Below, one piece after another: positions 43,928 to 52,115 of a DNA stretch of 64,000 bases (position 1 is the first letter of the stretch; each line of letters opens with the position of its first letter). The DNA comes from Hyphobacterium sp. CCMP332 (GTDB lineage Bacteria > Pseudomonadota > Alphaproteobacteria > Caulobacterales > Maricaulaceae). Location of the stretch: positions 1,639,501-1,703,500 of the forward strand of contig NZ_CP058669.1 in the NCBI RefSeq assembly GCF_014323565.1, given 5' to 3'. Under the pieces are notes generated by a model. The model worked only from the letters and a program-made list of their open reading frames with translations, was not told the origin of the DNA and did no database searches. The position numbers and the translations under genes are program-made.

Positions 43928-44263
43928 ATGTCAGAGACAGAAAACCAACCCGCCCATGCTACGACGCCGCCCGAGCGTAAAAGCCGGATTCAGCGTCTGT
44001 TATCGGTAACGCCGGGAGACATTCTGCGCGTCGCCCTGATTTCCGTGATCGTCGGCATCGTGCTGGCCGCCTTCAATATCAATCCGGGCGATCTGTGGCA
44101 GGATTTCTTCGGCACGCTGGCCGAGGTCTGGGGCGAAGCCTTTGAAACCGTGACACGTCTGGCCCGTGGATCGGTGCAGTATCTGGTCCTTGGCGCGGTG
44201 CTGGTCGTGCCCATCTGGCTGGTCGTTCATATCATCCGCTCATTAGGAAAACGTTCACCCTGA
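43928..44263 (+). CDS. Small two-helix membrane protein (DUF6460-like)
   Basis: A 111-residue protein with a hydrophilic N-terminus (MSETENQPAHATTPPERKSRIQ) and two membrane helices (DILRVALISVIVGIVLAAF; YLVLGAVLVVPIWLVVHII) separated by NINPGDLWQDFFGTLAEVWGEAFE, which resembles the DUF6460 pattern. The ATG at 43928 is preferred to a GTG six bases earlier because of GGAAAGAG spacing. Probably cotranscribed with mscS; function unknown. Confidence 0.7.
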   Translation: MSETENQPAHATTPPERKSRIQRLLSVTPGDILRVALISVIVGIVLAAFNINPGDLWQDFFGTLAEVWGEAFETVTRLARGSVQYLVLGAVLVVPIWLVVHIIRSLGKRSP

Positions 44264-44284
44264 ATCCGGTTTTCGCGTGAAAAA

Positions 44285-44319
44285 TCCGAAGCTTCATCTT
44301 AAGGATAACGGGCTTCGGA
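44285..44319 (+). promoter_or_regulatory. Hairpin overlapping the receiver-protein ribosome-binding site
   Basis: TCCGAAGC (44285-44292) and GCTTCGGA (44312-44319) are perfect eight-base complements with a 19-base loop. The 3' arm contains the first part of the Shine-Dalgarno CGGAGGGG ending just before ATG 44327. Confidence 0.5.
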
Positions 44320-44326
44320 GGGGTGT

Positions 44327-45154
44327 ATGGGCGCAGCAATTACCATCGAGAGTTTTGCACACTGGTCTTCACATGGTGACACGTGGAGAGACCGGCCCGT
44401 GCTCGTGCTCGAGCACGGTGCCCTGATGCGCCGCCTGATTACCAGCACCCTTGCCACTGCGGGCGCTCAGAACATCATGACCGCGGGCAGTGAAGCTGAG
44501 GCGAAGTCCGTCATCGAGCGAGATCTGCCCGGCATGGTGGTCGCTGACTGGCGCGGCGATCAACGCGATCACCGCAAGGGGCTGGCGCTTGTCAAATCCA
44601 TCCGCGAAAGCAGCAATATCGCCTCTCGCGACGTGCCCATCCTCCTGACCTGCCAGCATTCCTCCCGTGTGGATGTCGAACGGGCCCGCGATGCCGGAGT
44701 CAGCGAATTCCTGAAAAAACCACTCTCCACTGCCGATTTCCTGCAACGTCTGGAGCATGCCGCCGTCCCCCGCCTTTTTGTCAAACAGACCCGTTTTGCC
44801 GGCCCGGATCGCCGCCGCACGACGCGCGAAGGCCGGCGGCCGCCGCCGCTCAAACGCAAAAAGGATGTCGAAAACGGCCTGGTCGATTCCCTCACCGCGG
44901 CCCGCAATGGCTGTCTGGCATTGGCCTATGAAGTAGCCCGCGACGGCTGCCAGCAAGCCCGCCGCGTCGCGGTCTCGCTCAACCGGTATCTCGGCGCCGT
45001 CCGCGAATTCGGTCCGAAGGAGAACGAAATCGTCGAAATGCACCGCGCCGCTCTGGTCCAGCTCGAACGCGCCCGCGATGCCAATGACGCCGTTCGCATC
45101 AGCGTGGTCCAGGGCCTCGAAGATGTGGTGAAGATGCGCCTGTCACGCCTCTAG
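44327..45154 (+). CDS. Receiver-domain response regulator with helical output region
   Basis: A 275-residue protein. A CheY-like receiver domain spans ~20-145: VLVLEHGALMRRLITSTLATAG, VVADWRGD (likely phosphorylated Asp), PILLTCQHSS and FLKKPLS (conserved Lys). The linker DRRRTTREGRRPPPLKRKK is strongly basic. The C-terminal ~90 residues are helical (SLTAARNGCLALAYEVARDGCQQARRVAV) without a DNA-binding signature, so output by protein contact is likely. No histidine kinase is adjacent. The acidic pocket at the front of the receiver is partly replaced (LEHG), which may lower phosphorylation. Confidence 0.8.
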   Translation: MGAAITIESFAHWSSHGDTWRDRPVLVLEHGALMRRLITSTLATAGAQNIMTAGSEAEAKSVIERDLPGMVVADWRGDQRDHRKGLALVKSIRESSNIASRDVPILLTCQHSSRVDVERARDAGVSEFLKKPLSTADFLQRLEHAAVPRLFVKQTRFAGPDRRRTTREGRRPPPLKRKKDVENGLVDSLTAARNGCLALAYEVARDGCQQARRVAVSLNRYLGAVREFGPKENEIVEMHRAALVQLERARDANDAVRISVVQGLEDVVKMRLSRL

Positions 45155-45206
45155 CCCGGCTTTCCGATACAGCCTATCTGTGGGGCCTCTGCTGTCAGGA
45201 TGCCCC

Positions 45207-45701
45207 ATGCCGGAATCGCTTCAGGAATTACTCAACCGCCTTGCCCCGCTTATCGTCGATGGCTCGCCCCATGCCCAGGCGCTGGGCCTCGCGCTCGATG
45301 GTCTCGGCCCGGGACGCGCCACCATGCGCGCACCCTATCGCGAGGATCTGATCGGCGATCCGGAAACCGGCGTCATGCATGGCGGCGTGGTCACCGCCCT
45401 GCTTGATCATGCCTGCGGTGTCGCAGCCTTTTCCGGCCTCGGCGCGAAGGAGACCCCGGCGACGCTTGATCTGCGCATCGACTATATGCGCCCGGCGGAA
45501 CCCGGGCGCGATATCATCGCCGAAGCCGAATGTATCCGCGCCCACGGCCTCATCGCCTTTGTCCGCGCCTCCGCACATGACGGCGATGAAAGTGATCCGG
45601 TCGCCATGGCCTCGGCGGCCTTCATGGTCACCCGGCCGTCGAAGGAAGCCGCGGAAAAAGCCCGCAGGATTATCGAGACCGGGAGTATGCCGCATGAGTG
45701 A
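45207..45701 (+). CDS. PaaI family thioesterase (first of two)
   Basis: A 164-residue hot-dog-fold acyl-CoA thioesterase. The motif GVMHGGVVTALLDHACGVAAF contains the family His-Gly-Gly and Asp. The ATG at 45207 has AGGA six bases upstream. It overlaps the second paralogue by eight bases, so translation is coupled. Two tandem PaaI genes suggest a heteromer, but that is an inference. The substrate is unknown; PaaI removes CoA from hydroxyphenylacetyl-CoA. Confidence 0.88.
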   Translation: MPESLQELLNRLAPLIVDGSPHAQALGLALDGLGPGRATMRAPYREDLIGDPETGVMHGGVVTALLDHACGVAAFSGLGAKETPATLDLRIDYMRPAEPGRDIIAEAECIRAHGLIAFVRASAHDGDESDPVAMASAAFMVTRPSKEAAEKARRIIETGSMPHE

Positions 45702-46110
45702 TGATCTCATCCGGACGCTGCTGGAAGCGCCTTATGTCGCCAAATTCGGTGTCCGCTTCGAGCGCAAGGGCGACGAGCTGACCGGGGTTCTGCCCTATGC
45801 GGAGCATCTGGTCGGCAATCCGCTGGTTCCGGCCCTGCATGGCGGCGCAGTCGGGGCTTTCATGGAAATCGTTGCGTCCGGGGCGTTGCTCGCCTCGCAG
45901 AAACTGGTGCGCCTGCCCAAGCCGATCGACGTCGCGGTGGACTATCTGCGCCCGGCGCGGCCCGTCGACGTCTATGCCCGCGCCATTATCGGCCGCTCCG
46001 GTGCGCGCGTTGCCAATGTCCGCGTCGAAGCCTGGCAGGGCCGCCGCGAAGCCCCGGTGGCCACACTGCACGGCCATTTCCTGATCAAGCCGGAACCGGT
46101 GGGCAACTGA
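45694..46110 (+). CDS. PaaI family thioesterase (second of two)
   Basis: A 138-residue hot-dog thioesterase with PALHGGAVGAFMEIVASGALL, in which Glu sits in the position equivalent to Asp in the neighbour's HGGVVTALLDHA. The IDVAVDYLRPARPVDVYARA strand is parallel to LDLRIDYMRPAEPGRDIIAEA of the first gene, showing paralogy. The ATG overlaps the upstream TGA in the string ATGAGTGA. The AraC gene starts five bases after its stop. Confidence 0.87.
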   Translation: MSDDLIRTLLEAPYVAKFGVRFERKGDELTGVLPYAEHLVGNPLVPALHGGAVGAFMEIVASGALLASQKLVRLPKPIDVAVDYLRPARPVDVYARAIIGRSGARVANVRVEAWQGRREAPVATLHGHFLIKPEPVGN

Positions 46111-46114
46111 CCGG

Positions 46115-47197
46115 ATGGCGGAAGTTGGCTGGATACTCTCCTGGGCCACATTTCTGCAGGCGCTTGTCTTTGCTGGAATCCTGTTTCATCCGGGTTTGAC
46201 GGAAAGCAAAGCCAATCGGATCCTGCTGGCATTGATGCTGGTCTTCGCCATAGAGAAGGCTGATCAGATTTTCCTCGCCAGCGGCACCGTTCTGGATCAC
46301 CCGCAATTTGCGATGACCGGTAATCTTTTCGGCGCGCTGATCGCGCCTCTGACCTATTTTCATATCCGCTGCCGCATAGATCCCGGCGCCCGGCTCAGCT
46401 TGCGGCAATGCTGGGCCTTCCTGCCCTTTGTGCTGCTCGTGGTCTATGCCATTGCCACCTATCACCGACTGGATGTTGAGGCGCAGCGTGCCCTCTTTGT
46501 CACGGGCGACATTCTCACGCCCGCCAACACGCTGATCATCCCGCTCATTGGCGATGCCGTCAGCCTCGGATTTCTCGGCGCCGCGATCATGGCGCTGCGC
46601 CAGCACGACATCCGCGTGCGCAACTGGTTCTCCAACATCGAAAACCGGACGTTGTCCGGGGTACGCACCGTGCTGGCCCTGATGCTGGTGATCATTGCAA
46701 TCCACTTTGCGTGGACGGTCACTGGCAATAGCGGCGTGGGTATTCTGCTCGGCATCGGCCACTTCCTGTTGGTCAATGCGCTGGCGCTCGGGGCGCTGAC
46801 TGCGCCGCGTGATACCGGCGATGCCGCAGCAGCCAACACGACAGCGCCGCGGCGCGAACAAACCGCCGATCAGATTGATCTTCTGAACCGCGCGCAGATC
46901 CTGCTGTCCGAGGACGGCCTATGCCGGGATGCCGATCTCACGATTGCGCGTTTGGCAAGGCGGTTGGGCGTGGCGCAGCGCGCCCTTTCCGAGGCCATCA
47001 ATACCGGCGCAGGCATCAATTTCCACGTATTTGTCAATGCGGCGCGGATCGAGGCGGCCAGGGCCGCTCTCACGGCTGAGCCGGACCGTTCCATCCTCGA
47101 TATCGCCTATGATTGCGGCTTTAATTCAAAGTCGACTTTCAACGATGCCTTCCGCAAGTTGACCGGCCAGACGCCGTCGCAATACCGGCAATCCTGA
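46115..47197 (+). CDS. Membrane-anchored AraC family regulator
   Basis: A 360-residue protein. The first ~240 residues hold about seven membrane helices (WILSWATFLQALVFAGILF, ILLALMLVFAI, FLPFVLLVVYAI, LGFLGAAIMAL, VLALMLVIIAIHFAW, GIGHFLLVNALALGAL). The C-terminal ~95 residues are an AraC double HTH: LTIARLARRLGVAQRALSEAINT and ILDIAYDCGFNSKSTFNDAFRKLTGQTPSQYR. It probably senses a membrane or external cue while bound to the inner membrane. Exact direct repeats spaced 22 bp start right after its stop codon and may be its operator for the CPBP gene. Confidence 0.9.
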   Translation: MAEVGWILSWATFLQALVFAGILFHPGLTESKANRILLALMLVFAIEKADQIFLASGTVLDHPQFAMTGNLFGALIAPLTYFHIRCRIDPGARLSLRQCWAFLPFVLLVVYAIATYHRLDVEAQRALFVTGDILTPANTLIIPLIGDAVSLGFLGAAIMALRQHDIRVRNWFSNIENRTLSGVRTVLALMLVIIAIHFAWTVTGNSGVGILLGIGHFLLVNALALGALTAPRDTGDAAAANTTAPRREQTADQIDLLNRAQILLSEDGLCRDADLTIARLARRLGVAQRALSEAINTGAGINFHVFVNAARIEAARAALTAEPDRSILDIAYDCGFNSKSTFNDAFRKLTGQTPSQYRQS

Positions 47198-47228
47198 ATC
47201 CGGACGTCCGGAATCGTGCATCCGGACG
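47198..47228 (+). promoter_or_regulatory. Direct-repeat operator candidate upstream of the CPBP protease gene
   Basis: ATCCGGACG occurs at 47198-47206 and 47220-47228, centre-to-centre 22 bp (about two helical turns), the spacing used by AraC proteins. The first copy is within the 14-base palindrome TCCGGACGTCCGGA (47199-47212). Confidence 0.6.
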
Positions 47229-47281
47229 CCTGCGCGCCTGAATTCTCCAAAACCGGCTTCATCAACTGATGGAGCCACGCA

Positions 47282-48022
47282 ATGTCCGAATCCAAAACAC
47301 TCAAACCGATGGGGCTCATGACCTCGTCGCTGATCTTCTTCATCCCCGCTTTCTTGACCTTCCTTCTTCTGGTCCCCGGCCGCGATGCCGTCATTTCCAT
47401 GGGTTATGAACCCCGAACCGCTTTCTTCATCGTGGGGTCTGTCGCCTTTGGCATGCTGTTTTTCGTCACGGCCGGTCTCTACATCGCCGAGGGTCATCGC
47501 TGGACATGGAGCGCCTTCAAGCAGCGCTTGCGCCTGAAGCGCATGAGCCGGAAAGAGTGGATCGTGACCCTCCTCCTCACCGTTTTCATTACCGCCGCCT
47601 ATCTCGGTCTCTTATTCCTCGGCACCCGCGAATGGATCGCGGAATTCATCCCGATGCCGGGCTGGTACACGAATGAAGGCGAGGTGAACTCACCCATGCT
47701 CGGCGCCTACTGGATCATCTGGGCGCGGCTGGGCTTGTGGGTGCTGAACATTCTGGGCGAGGAATTCCTGTGGCGCGGCATGCTTTTGCCCCGGCAGGAA
47801 GTCGCGCATGGCCGTCGGGCCTGGCTGATCCACGGCACGCAATGGACGCTCTATCATGCCTGGAAGCCATGGGAGTTGTTGATGCTCTGGCCGGGCGATA
47901 TCGCGCTTGCCGCCGTCTGCCAGATATTCAAGAGCACCACGCCAGGCATTGTCGCCCATGCTCTCTTCAACTTCATCCCGATCGTTCTGGTCACCCTCGT
48001 CGTCTTCGGCGTGATCGGGTGA
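47282..48022 (+). CDS. CPBP family intramembrane metalloprotease
   Basis: A 246-residue membrane protein with about six helices. The ABI/CPBP signature is present: EEFLWRGMLLPRQ (Glu-Glu-x3-Arg), then the motif-2 region WTLYHAWKPWELL with its His, and the late His in PGIVAHALFNFIPIV. CPBP proteases process membrane-anchored peptides or proteins, or confer bacteriocin self-immunity. The upstream AraC gene and 22-bp direct repeats suggest specific control. GGAG stands before the ATG. Confidence 0.88.
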   Translation: MSESKTLKPMGLMTSSLIFFIPAFLTFLLLVPGRDAVISMGYEPRTAFFIVGSVAFGMLFFVTAGLYIAEGHRWTWSAFKQRLRLKRMSRKEWIVTLLLTVFITAAYLGLLFLGTREWIAEFIPMPGWYTNEGEVNSPMLGAYWIIWARLGLWVLNILGEEFLWRGMLLPRQEVAHGRRAWLIHGTQWTLYHAWKPWELLMLWPGDIALAAVCQIFKSTTPGIVAHALFNFIPIVLVTLVVFGVIG

Positions 48023-48028
48023 TCTCTC

Positions 48029-48123
48029 CCCCTCACCCTTCGCGCTGACGCGCTCTTCCCTCGCCCTCAAGGGAGAGGGAGGGAATGCGAGCCTTGCCGA
48101 GGCGAGTATTCGAGGGTGAGGGG
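48029..48123. repeat. Family B repeat
   Basis: 95 bases bounded by CCCCTCACCC (48029-48038) and GGGTGAGGGG (48114-48123). The left half is nearly identical to 21808 (CGCGCTGACGCGCTCTTCCC). The right half GAATGCGAGCCTTGC...GCGAGTATTCGAG matches 58715-58746. Confidence 0.85.
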
Positions 48124-48181
48124 ACAGATGCGCCACCGCGCCGCATTTGATCGAGAGGCGAGACGCTCTAATTTGCGATTT

Positions 48182-48547
48182 ATGAAAACCGATAGCATCA
48201 TCGCCTATTATGACGGGCTCTGCCCGATCTGCGTCCACGAGATGAAGGTCTATGTGCGCCGCGGCCAGGGCCGTGTCCTCCTGCATGACGTCAATGGCGA
48301 CATTCCCGATGATATCGACCGGCAGGCCGCGCTGGACGCGCTCTGGGTGCGCAAGAGCGATGGCGCGCTGGTGACCGGCTGGGATGCCTTCATCGCCATC
48401 TGGGAACGCAGCCCCGGCTTTGGCTGGCTCGCCGCTCTCACCCGCCCGACGGTCATCAAATGGCCGCTGGACAAGCTCTACCGCTTTCTCGCGCCTTACC
48501 GCCCCCGCCGGAAATGTGCCGATGGCGCGTGCGACCTCCAAAGCTGA
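48182..48547 (+). CDS. DCC family thiol-disulfide oxidoreductase-like protein
   Basis: A 121-residue DUF393/DCC1-like protein. The N-terminus IIAYYDGLCPICVHEMKVYVRR holds the defining Asp-x-x-Cys-x-x-Cys, a thioredoxin-like redox pair. The end has two more Cys (RRKCADGACDLQS). Family members are often linked to DUF2256, photolyase or lipid genes; the DUF2256 relic follows immediately and overlaps its last 26 bases. Its physiological partner is unknown. Confidence 0.87.
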   Translation: MKTDSIIAYYDGLCPICVHEMKVYVRRGQGRVLLHDVNGDIPDDIDRQAALDALWVRKSDGALVTGWDAFIAIWERSPGFGWLAALTRPTVIKWPLDKLYRFLAPYRPRRKCADGACDLQS

Positions 48548-48662
48548 CCTGCCCACCAAGACCTGCGTCACCTGCGGCCGCCCCTTCACCTAGCGCAGGA
48601 AGTGGGAGCGCGTCTGGGACGAGGTGAAATACTGCTCGAAACGGTGCGCGGGGCGGCGTTAG
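48522..48662 (+). pseudogene. DUF2256 small zinc-ribbon protein, broken by an in-frame TAG
   Basis: The frame from ATG 48522 reads through KTCVTCGRPFT, then TAG at 48591-48593, then RRKWERVWDEVKYCSKRCAGRR and a normal stop. DUF2256 has a conserved Trp directly after GRPFT, so a single TGG to TAG change explains the break. The Cys-x-x-Cys pairs on both sides are intact. Either a recent nonsense mutation or a base error. Confidence 0.78.
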
Positions 48663-49606
48663 CCTGCCCGCGCCACCTCCGCAAACGCCAACGCATGCCG
48701 CTTCGCAAGCGCGTCCACATCGCGTGAATACCCGCCGCCCATGACGACGCAGAGCGGCACGCCCGCCCGCTTCACCGTGTTGATGACATAAGCCTCACGC
48801 CGCGCCAGCCCGTCATCGGACAGATCCAGCAGGCCGAGCCGGTCCTCGCGGTGCGGGTCGACCCCGGCATTGTAGAAGACCAGATCCGGCCACTCCTGTG
48901 TGATCAGGCCCGGCAGCGTATCGGCGAGAACGCGCAGATAGGCATCATCGCCCGTGCCGGGCTCCAGCCCGATGTCGAGATCGCTGGCGATTTTCCGCCG
49001 CGGCCAGTTCTTTTCGCAATGCAGGGAAAAGGTGAAGGCGCGCTTGTCCTGCGCAAAGATTTTCGCCGTGCCATCGCCCTGGTGCACATCGAGATCGACG
49101 ATCAGGATTTTCGAGACCGCGCCTTCCATCAACAGCAGCTTTCCGGCCACGCCGACATCATTGAAGACGCAAAAGCCCGCCCCGCCTTCGGGCAGGGCAT
49201 GATGTGAACCGCCGGCCAGATTGCCCGGCACGCCGTGTTCCAGCGCCAGCCGCGCCGCCAACACCGTTCCGGCCACAGAATGGCGCGTGCGGTGCTCGAT
49301 GAATGTCGTCACCTTGAAGCCGATCCGGCGCTGTGTGGCATCATCCAGCATCTGGCCCAGAACGCCCGCCACATAGCCGGGCTCATGCGCCAGCGTCAGC
49401 CAGCTTTCCGGCGCCGGAATTGGCGTGTGGTAATCCTCCATCGAGGCGACCACGCCGCCGCGCACCAGTTCTTCGGCCACGGCGCGATATTTGCCCATGG
49501 GAAAGCGGTGCGTGGCGGGCACGTCCGCCGCCACATAGAGCGGATGGAAAACCAGTGGCGTCAAATCAATCGAAATCGTTTTCCAGAACGAAGCGATAGC
49601 GCACAT
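48659..49606 (-). CDS. Histone deacetylase family protein
   Basis: A ~315-residue zinc-dependent deacetylase of the bacterial HDAC-like/AcuC group, likely acting on acetylated polyamines, small amides or protein lysines. Motifs: RTRHSVAGTVLAARLAL, GGSHHALPEGGAGFCVFNDVGVA (His-His active site), ILIVDLDVHQGDG (Asp and His zinc ligands), YNAGVDPHREDRLG (third ligand) and MGGGYSRD with the catalytic Tyr. The ATG at 49606 overlaps the upstream alcohol dehydrogenase gene by 41 bases; a TTG at 49564, one base after that gene's stop, is an alternative giving a more typical N-terminus. Confidence 0.9.
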   Translation of the reverse strand: MCAIASFWKTISIDLTPLVFHPLYVAADVPATHRFPMGKYRAVAEELVRGGVVASMEDYHTPIPAPESWLTLAHEPGYVAGVLGQMLDDATQRRIGFKVTTFIEHRTRHSVAGTVLAARLALEHGVPGNLAGGSHHALPEGGAGFCVFNDVGVAGKLLLMEGAVSKILIVDLDVHQGDGTAKIFAQDKRAFTFSLHCEKNWPRRKIASDLDIGLEPGTGDDAYLRVLADTLPGLITQEWPDLVFYNAGVDPHREDRLGLLDLSDDGLARREAYVINTVKRAGVPLCVVMGGGYSRDVDALAKRHALAFAEVARAG

Positions 49607-50585
49607 CGCCGTCTTTCAGACGGGCAATCGCCTCGTTGATTTTCGACATCGGCAGATGTTCGGTCTGCGGCGCAATGTCATGCCGCGCACAGAAATCCAG
49701 CATGGTGGCAATCGTCGCCGGTGCGCCCACCGCACTGCCGGTCACGCTGCGCTGATTGCCGAACAGGCTGGCGGCCACGACCGGCACCGGATCCATCACC
49801 GCACCAACCATGTGCAGATTGCCGCGCGGCGCGAGCGCATTGATATAGGCGGACCATTTCAGCGGCACATTGACGGTGGACAGCACCATGTCATAGCGGC
49901 CCGCTTCGGCTTTCAGCGCCTCCTTGTCGCGGCTGTTGACGATACGGTGGGCTCCCATGGCACGCGCTTCCTCTGCCTTGGCCTCCGACGAGGTAAAGGC
50001 CGTCACCTCACAGCCCCAGGCTTTCAGGAATTTCAGCGCCAGATGACCCAGCCCGCCAATGCCGATCACGCCCACCTTGTCGGTCGGTTTGATATTGTTC
50101 TGGACGATGGGGTTGAAGACGGTAATGCCGCCGCAAAACAGCGGCCCGGCTTTCGCGGCATCCACGCCCTCGGGCAGCGCAATCGCCCAGGCCGCCTGCG
50201 CACGCACCTTGTCGGCAAAGCCGCCGAACCGGCCCTGATGCGCCGCCGCGACGCCTTTGGCATCATTGCACATATTGTGATCGCCGCTCATGCAGGTATG
50301 GCAGGTCAGGCAGGAATGCGCGAACCAGCCGACCCCGACGCGGTCACCAATCTTCAGATGCGTGACATGGGCGCCCACTTCGCTGACCCGGCCGACCACC
50401 TCATGGCCCGGCACCAGCGGGTAGTCGGAGACAAACCACTCATTATCGATCAGCGACACATCGGAGTGACACAGCCCGCAGCTTTCCACCGCAATCTCGA
50501 CCTCGTCCGCCGGTAGCGGCCCCGGATCATAATCATGACGCTCCAGCGCGCCGCCCTGTTCTTTCGCTGCCCATGCCCGGATCAT
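49566..50585 (-). CDS. Zinc-dependent NAD(P) alcohol dehydrogenase (CAD/AdhC-like)
   Basis: A 339-residue medium-chain dehydrogenase that oxidises alcohols or reduces aldehydes. The catalytic zinc site is CGLCHSDVSLIDNEW and PGHEVVGRV; the structural zinc site is CLTCHTCMSGDHNMC; the cofactor loop is VGVIGIGGLGHLALKF, which suits the YahK/cinnamyl-alcohol-dehydrogenase type. The start at 50585 (MIRAWAAKEQ) has GGGAGAG upstream. The deacetylase gene follows with overlap, so both are cotranscribed. Confidence 0.92.
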   Translation of the reverse strand: MIRAWAAKEQGGALERHDYDPGPLPADEVEIAVESCGLCHSDVSLIDNEWFVSDYPLVPGHEVVGRVSEVGAHVTHLKIGDRVGVGWFAHSCLTCHTCMSGDHNMCNDAKGVAAAHQGRFGGFADKVRAQAAWAIALPEGVDAAKAGPLFCGGITVFNPIVQNNIKPTDKVGVIGIGGLGHLALKFLKAWGCEVTAFTSSEAKAEEARAMGAHRIVNSRDKEALKAEAGRYDMVLSTVNVPLKWSAYINALAPRGNLHMVGAVMDPVPVVAASLFGNQRSVTGSAVGAPATIATMLDFCARHDIAPQTEHLPMSKINEAIARLKDGDVRYRFVLENDFD

Positions 50586-50670
50586 GTGATGTCTCTCCCT
50601 CAAACCGTCCTGATCAGCATATAGGTGACTTGTCATTGCGTCCCACCCCGTATGCGGATATCGGGCCGGA

Positions 50671-51999
50671 ATGGATCCTGTTGCCCTCACCCGCAAGGAC
50701 GTGCTGCTGCGCGCCTGGCCGCTGGTTTTCGCCAATGCCGCCATACCCCTGGCCGGCGTGGTCGACACCTTCGTGCTGGGCATTGCCGGCGATGCCACCG
50801 ATCTCGGCGGGGTGGCGCTGGGCGCAGCGCTGTTCAGCGTCGTCTACTGGAGCTTCTATTTTCTGCGCATGGGCACGACCGGCCTCACCTCGCAGGCGGA
50901 CGGGGCGGGCAATGAGACCGAAGTGCAGCGCTCGCTGGTACGCGCCTGCCTGCTGGCCGGGGCCATCGGCCTCTTCATCATGCTGGCGCGCCAGCCCATC
51001 GCGGCGATCGGCTTTCACCTGCTGCAGGGCGGCGAGGCCGTAGAGGCCAATGGCGCGCATTACTTCTTCGCCCGCAGCTGGGGCGCGCTCGGCGCCTTCG
51101 GTGTCTTTGCCCTCACCGGCTGGCTGATCGGGCTGGGGCGTTCGACCGAGACCCTGATCGTGCATGGCGTCATCAGCGTGGTGAATATTGTGCTCGATCT
51201 CTGGTTCGTCATGGGGCTGGGCTATGCCGCGGGCGGTGTCGGTGCCGCGACCGCGATTGCCGAATGGTGCGGGCTGATCGTGGGCCTGTACTTTGTCGCC
51301 CGGGTCATCGCCAGACGCGGCGGCTGGCAGGACGGGATTTTCCGGCGCGCCGCCCTGCTCGAACCCGTGGCGCTGAAGAAACTGATCGATGTCAATCTCA
51401 ACCTGATGATGCGCACCTGGGCGATGATCATCGGCTTTACCTGGTTCGCCAATGCCGGGGCGCGGCAGGGCGCAGCCATTCTGGCCGGCAATCACGTGCT
51501 TTTACAGGTCATCACCGTCTGGGCCTTTGTGCTCGATGCCTTCGCCTATGTCTCGGAAACCGAGGCCGGGCGCGCTGTCGGGCGCAAATCGGTGGCCACG
51601 CTGCGCCGGGCGCTGATCCTGACCGCAGAACAGGCGCTGGCGGCCGGGGCCGTGTTCGCCGTGCTGACCTGGGCCTGGGGCGATGAAGCCCTCGCCCTTG
51701 TCATCGGCGATGAGGATGCCCGCCGCGAAGCCATCCGCTATCTGCCCTATTGCGCCATCGTCCCGCTGCTGGGGGCAATGGCGTGGATATTCGACGGCAT
51801 TTTCATCGGCGCCACGCGCGGCGCCATGCTGCGCAATTCCGCCATCGCCTCGGTGCTGATTTATCTGGCGGCCGATTTCGTCCTGTCCCCCCTCTACGCC
51901 AATGATGGGGTGTGGATCGCCTTCCTCGTCTATTACATCGCCCGCGCGGGCACGCTGGCGGTGCAATATCCAAGGCTGGAGAAGAGGTTGGTAGGTTGA
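50671..51999 (+). CDS. MATE family efflux transporter (DinF-like)
   Basis: A 442-residue inner-membrane protein with about 12 helices in two six-helix halves. The DinF subgroup pattern is visible: VFANAAIPLAGVVDTFVLGIAGDATDLGGVALGAALF near the start, and VNIVLDLWFVMGLGYAAGGVGAATAIAEWCGL. MATE pumps use Na+ or H+ to export cationic compounds. Monocistronic, followed by a family C repeat that separates it from convergent pyrD. Confidence 0.92.
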   Translation: MDPVALTRKDVLLRAWPLVFANAAIPLAGVVDTFVLGIAGDATDLGGVALGAALFSVVYWSFYFLRMGTTGLTSQADGAGNETEVQRSLVRACLLAGAIGLFIMLARQPIAAIGFHLLQGGEAVEANGAHYFFARSWGALGAFGVFALTGWLIGLGRSTETLIVHGVISVVNIVLDLWFVMGLGYAAGGVGAATAIAEWCGLIVGLYFVARVIARRGGWQDGIFRRAALLEPVALKKLIDVNLNLMMRTWAMIIGFTWFANAGARQGAAILAGNHVLLQVITVWAFVLDAFAYVSETEAGRAVGRKSVATLRRALILTAEQALAAGAVFAVLTWAWGDEALALVIGDEDARREAIRYLPYCAIVPLLGAMAWIFDGIFIGATRGAMLRNSAIASVLIYLAADFVLSPLYANDGVWIAFLVYYIARAGTLAVQYPRLEKRLVG

Positions 52000-52002
52000 T
52001 AG

Positions 52003-52113
52003 CGTGCTTCGAGGCTTTTCTTCGAAAAGCACCTCAGCATGAGGTAAGTTTGTTGTGCATGCCCCCACACCTCATCCTGAGGTGCTCGCGCTAGCGAGCC
52101 TCGAAGGAGGGGT
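52003..52113. repeat. Family C repeat, inverted pair; possible bidirectional terminator
   Basis: Two inverted half copies: 52003-52048 (GCTTCGAGGC...GCACCTCAGCATGAGG) and 52070-52113 (CCTCATCCTGAGGTGCTCGC and GCGAGCCTCGAAGGA). They can fold over the intervening ~20 bases. The element fills the gap between convergent MATE and pyrD genes. Confidence 0.75.
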
Positions 52114-52115
52114 TA

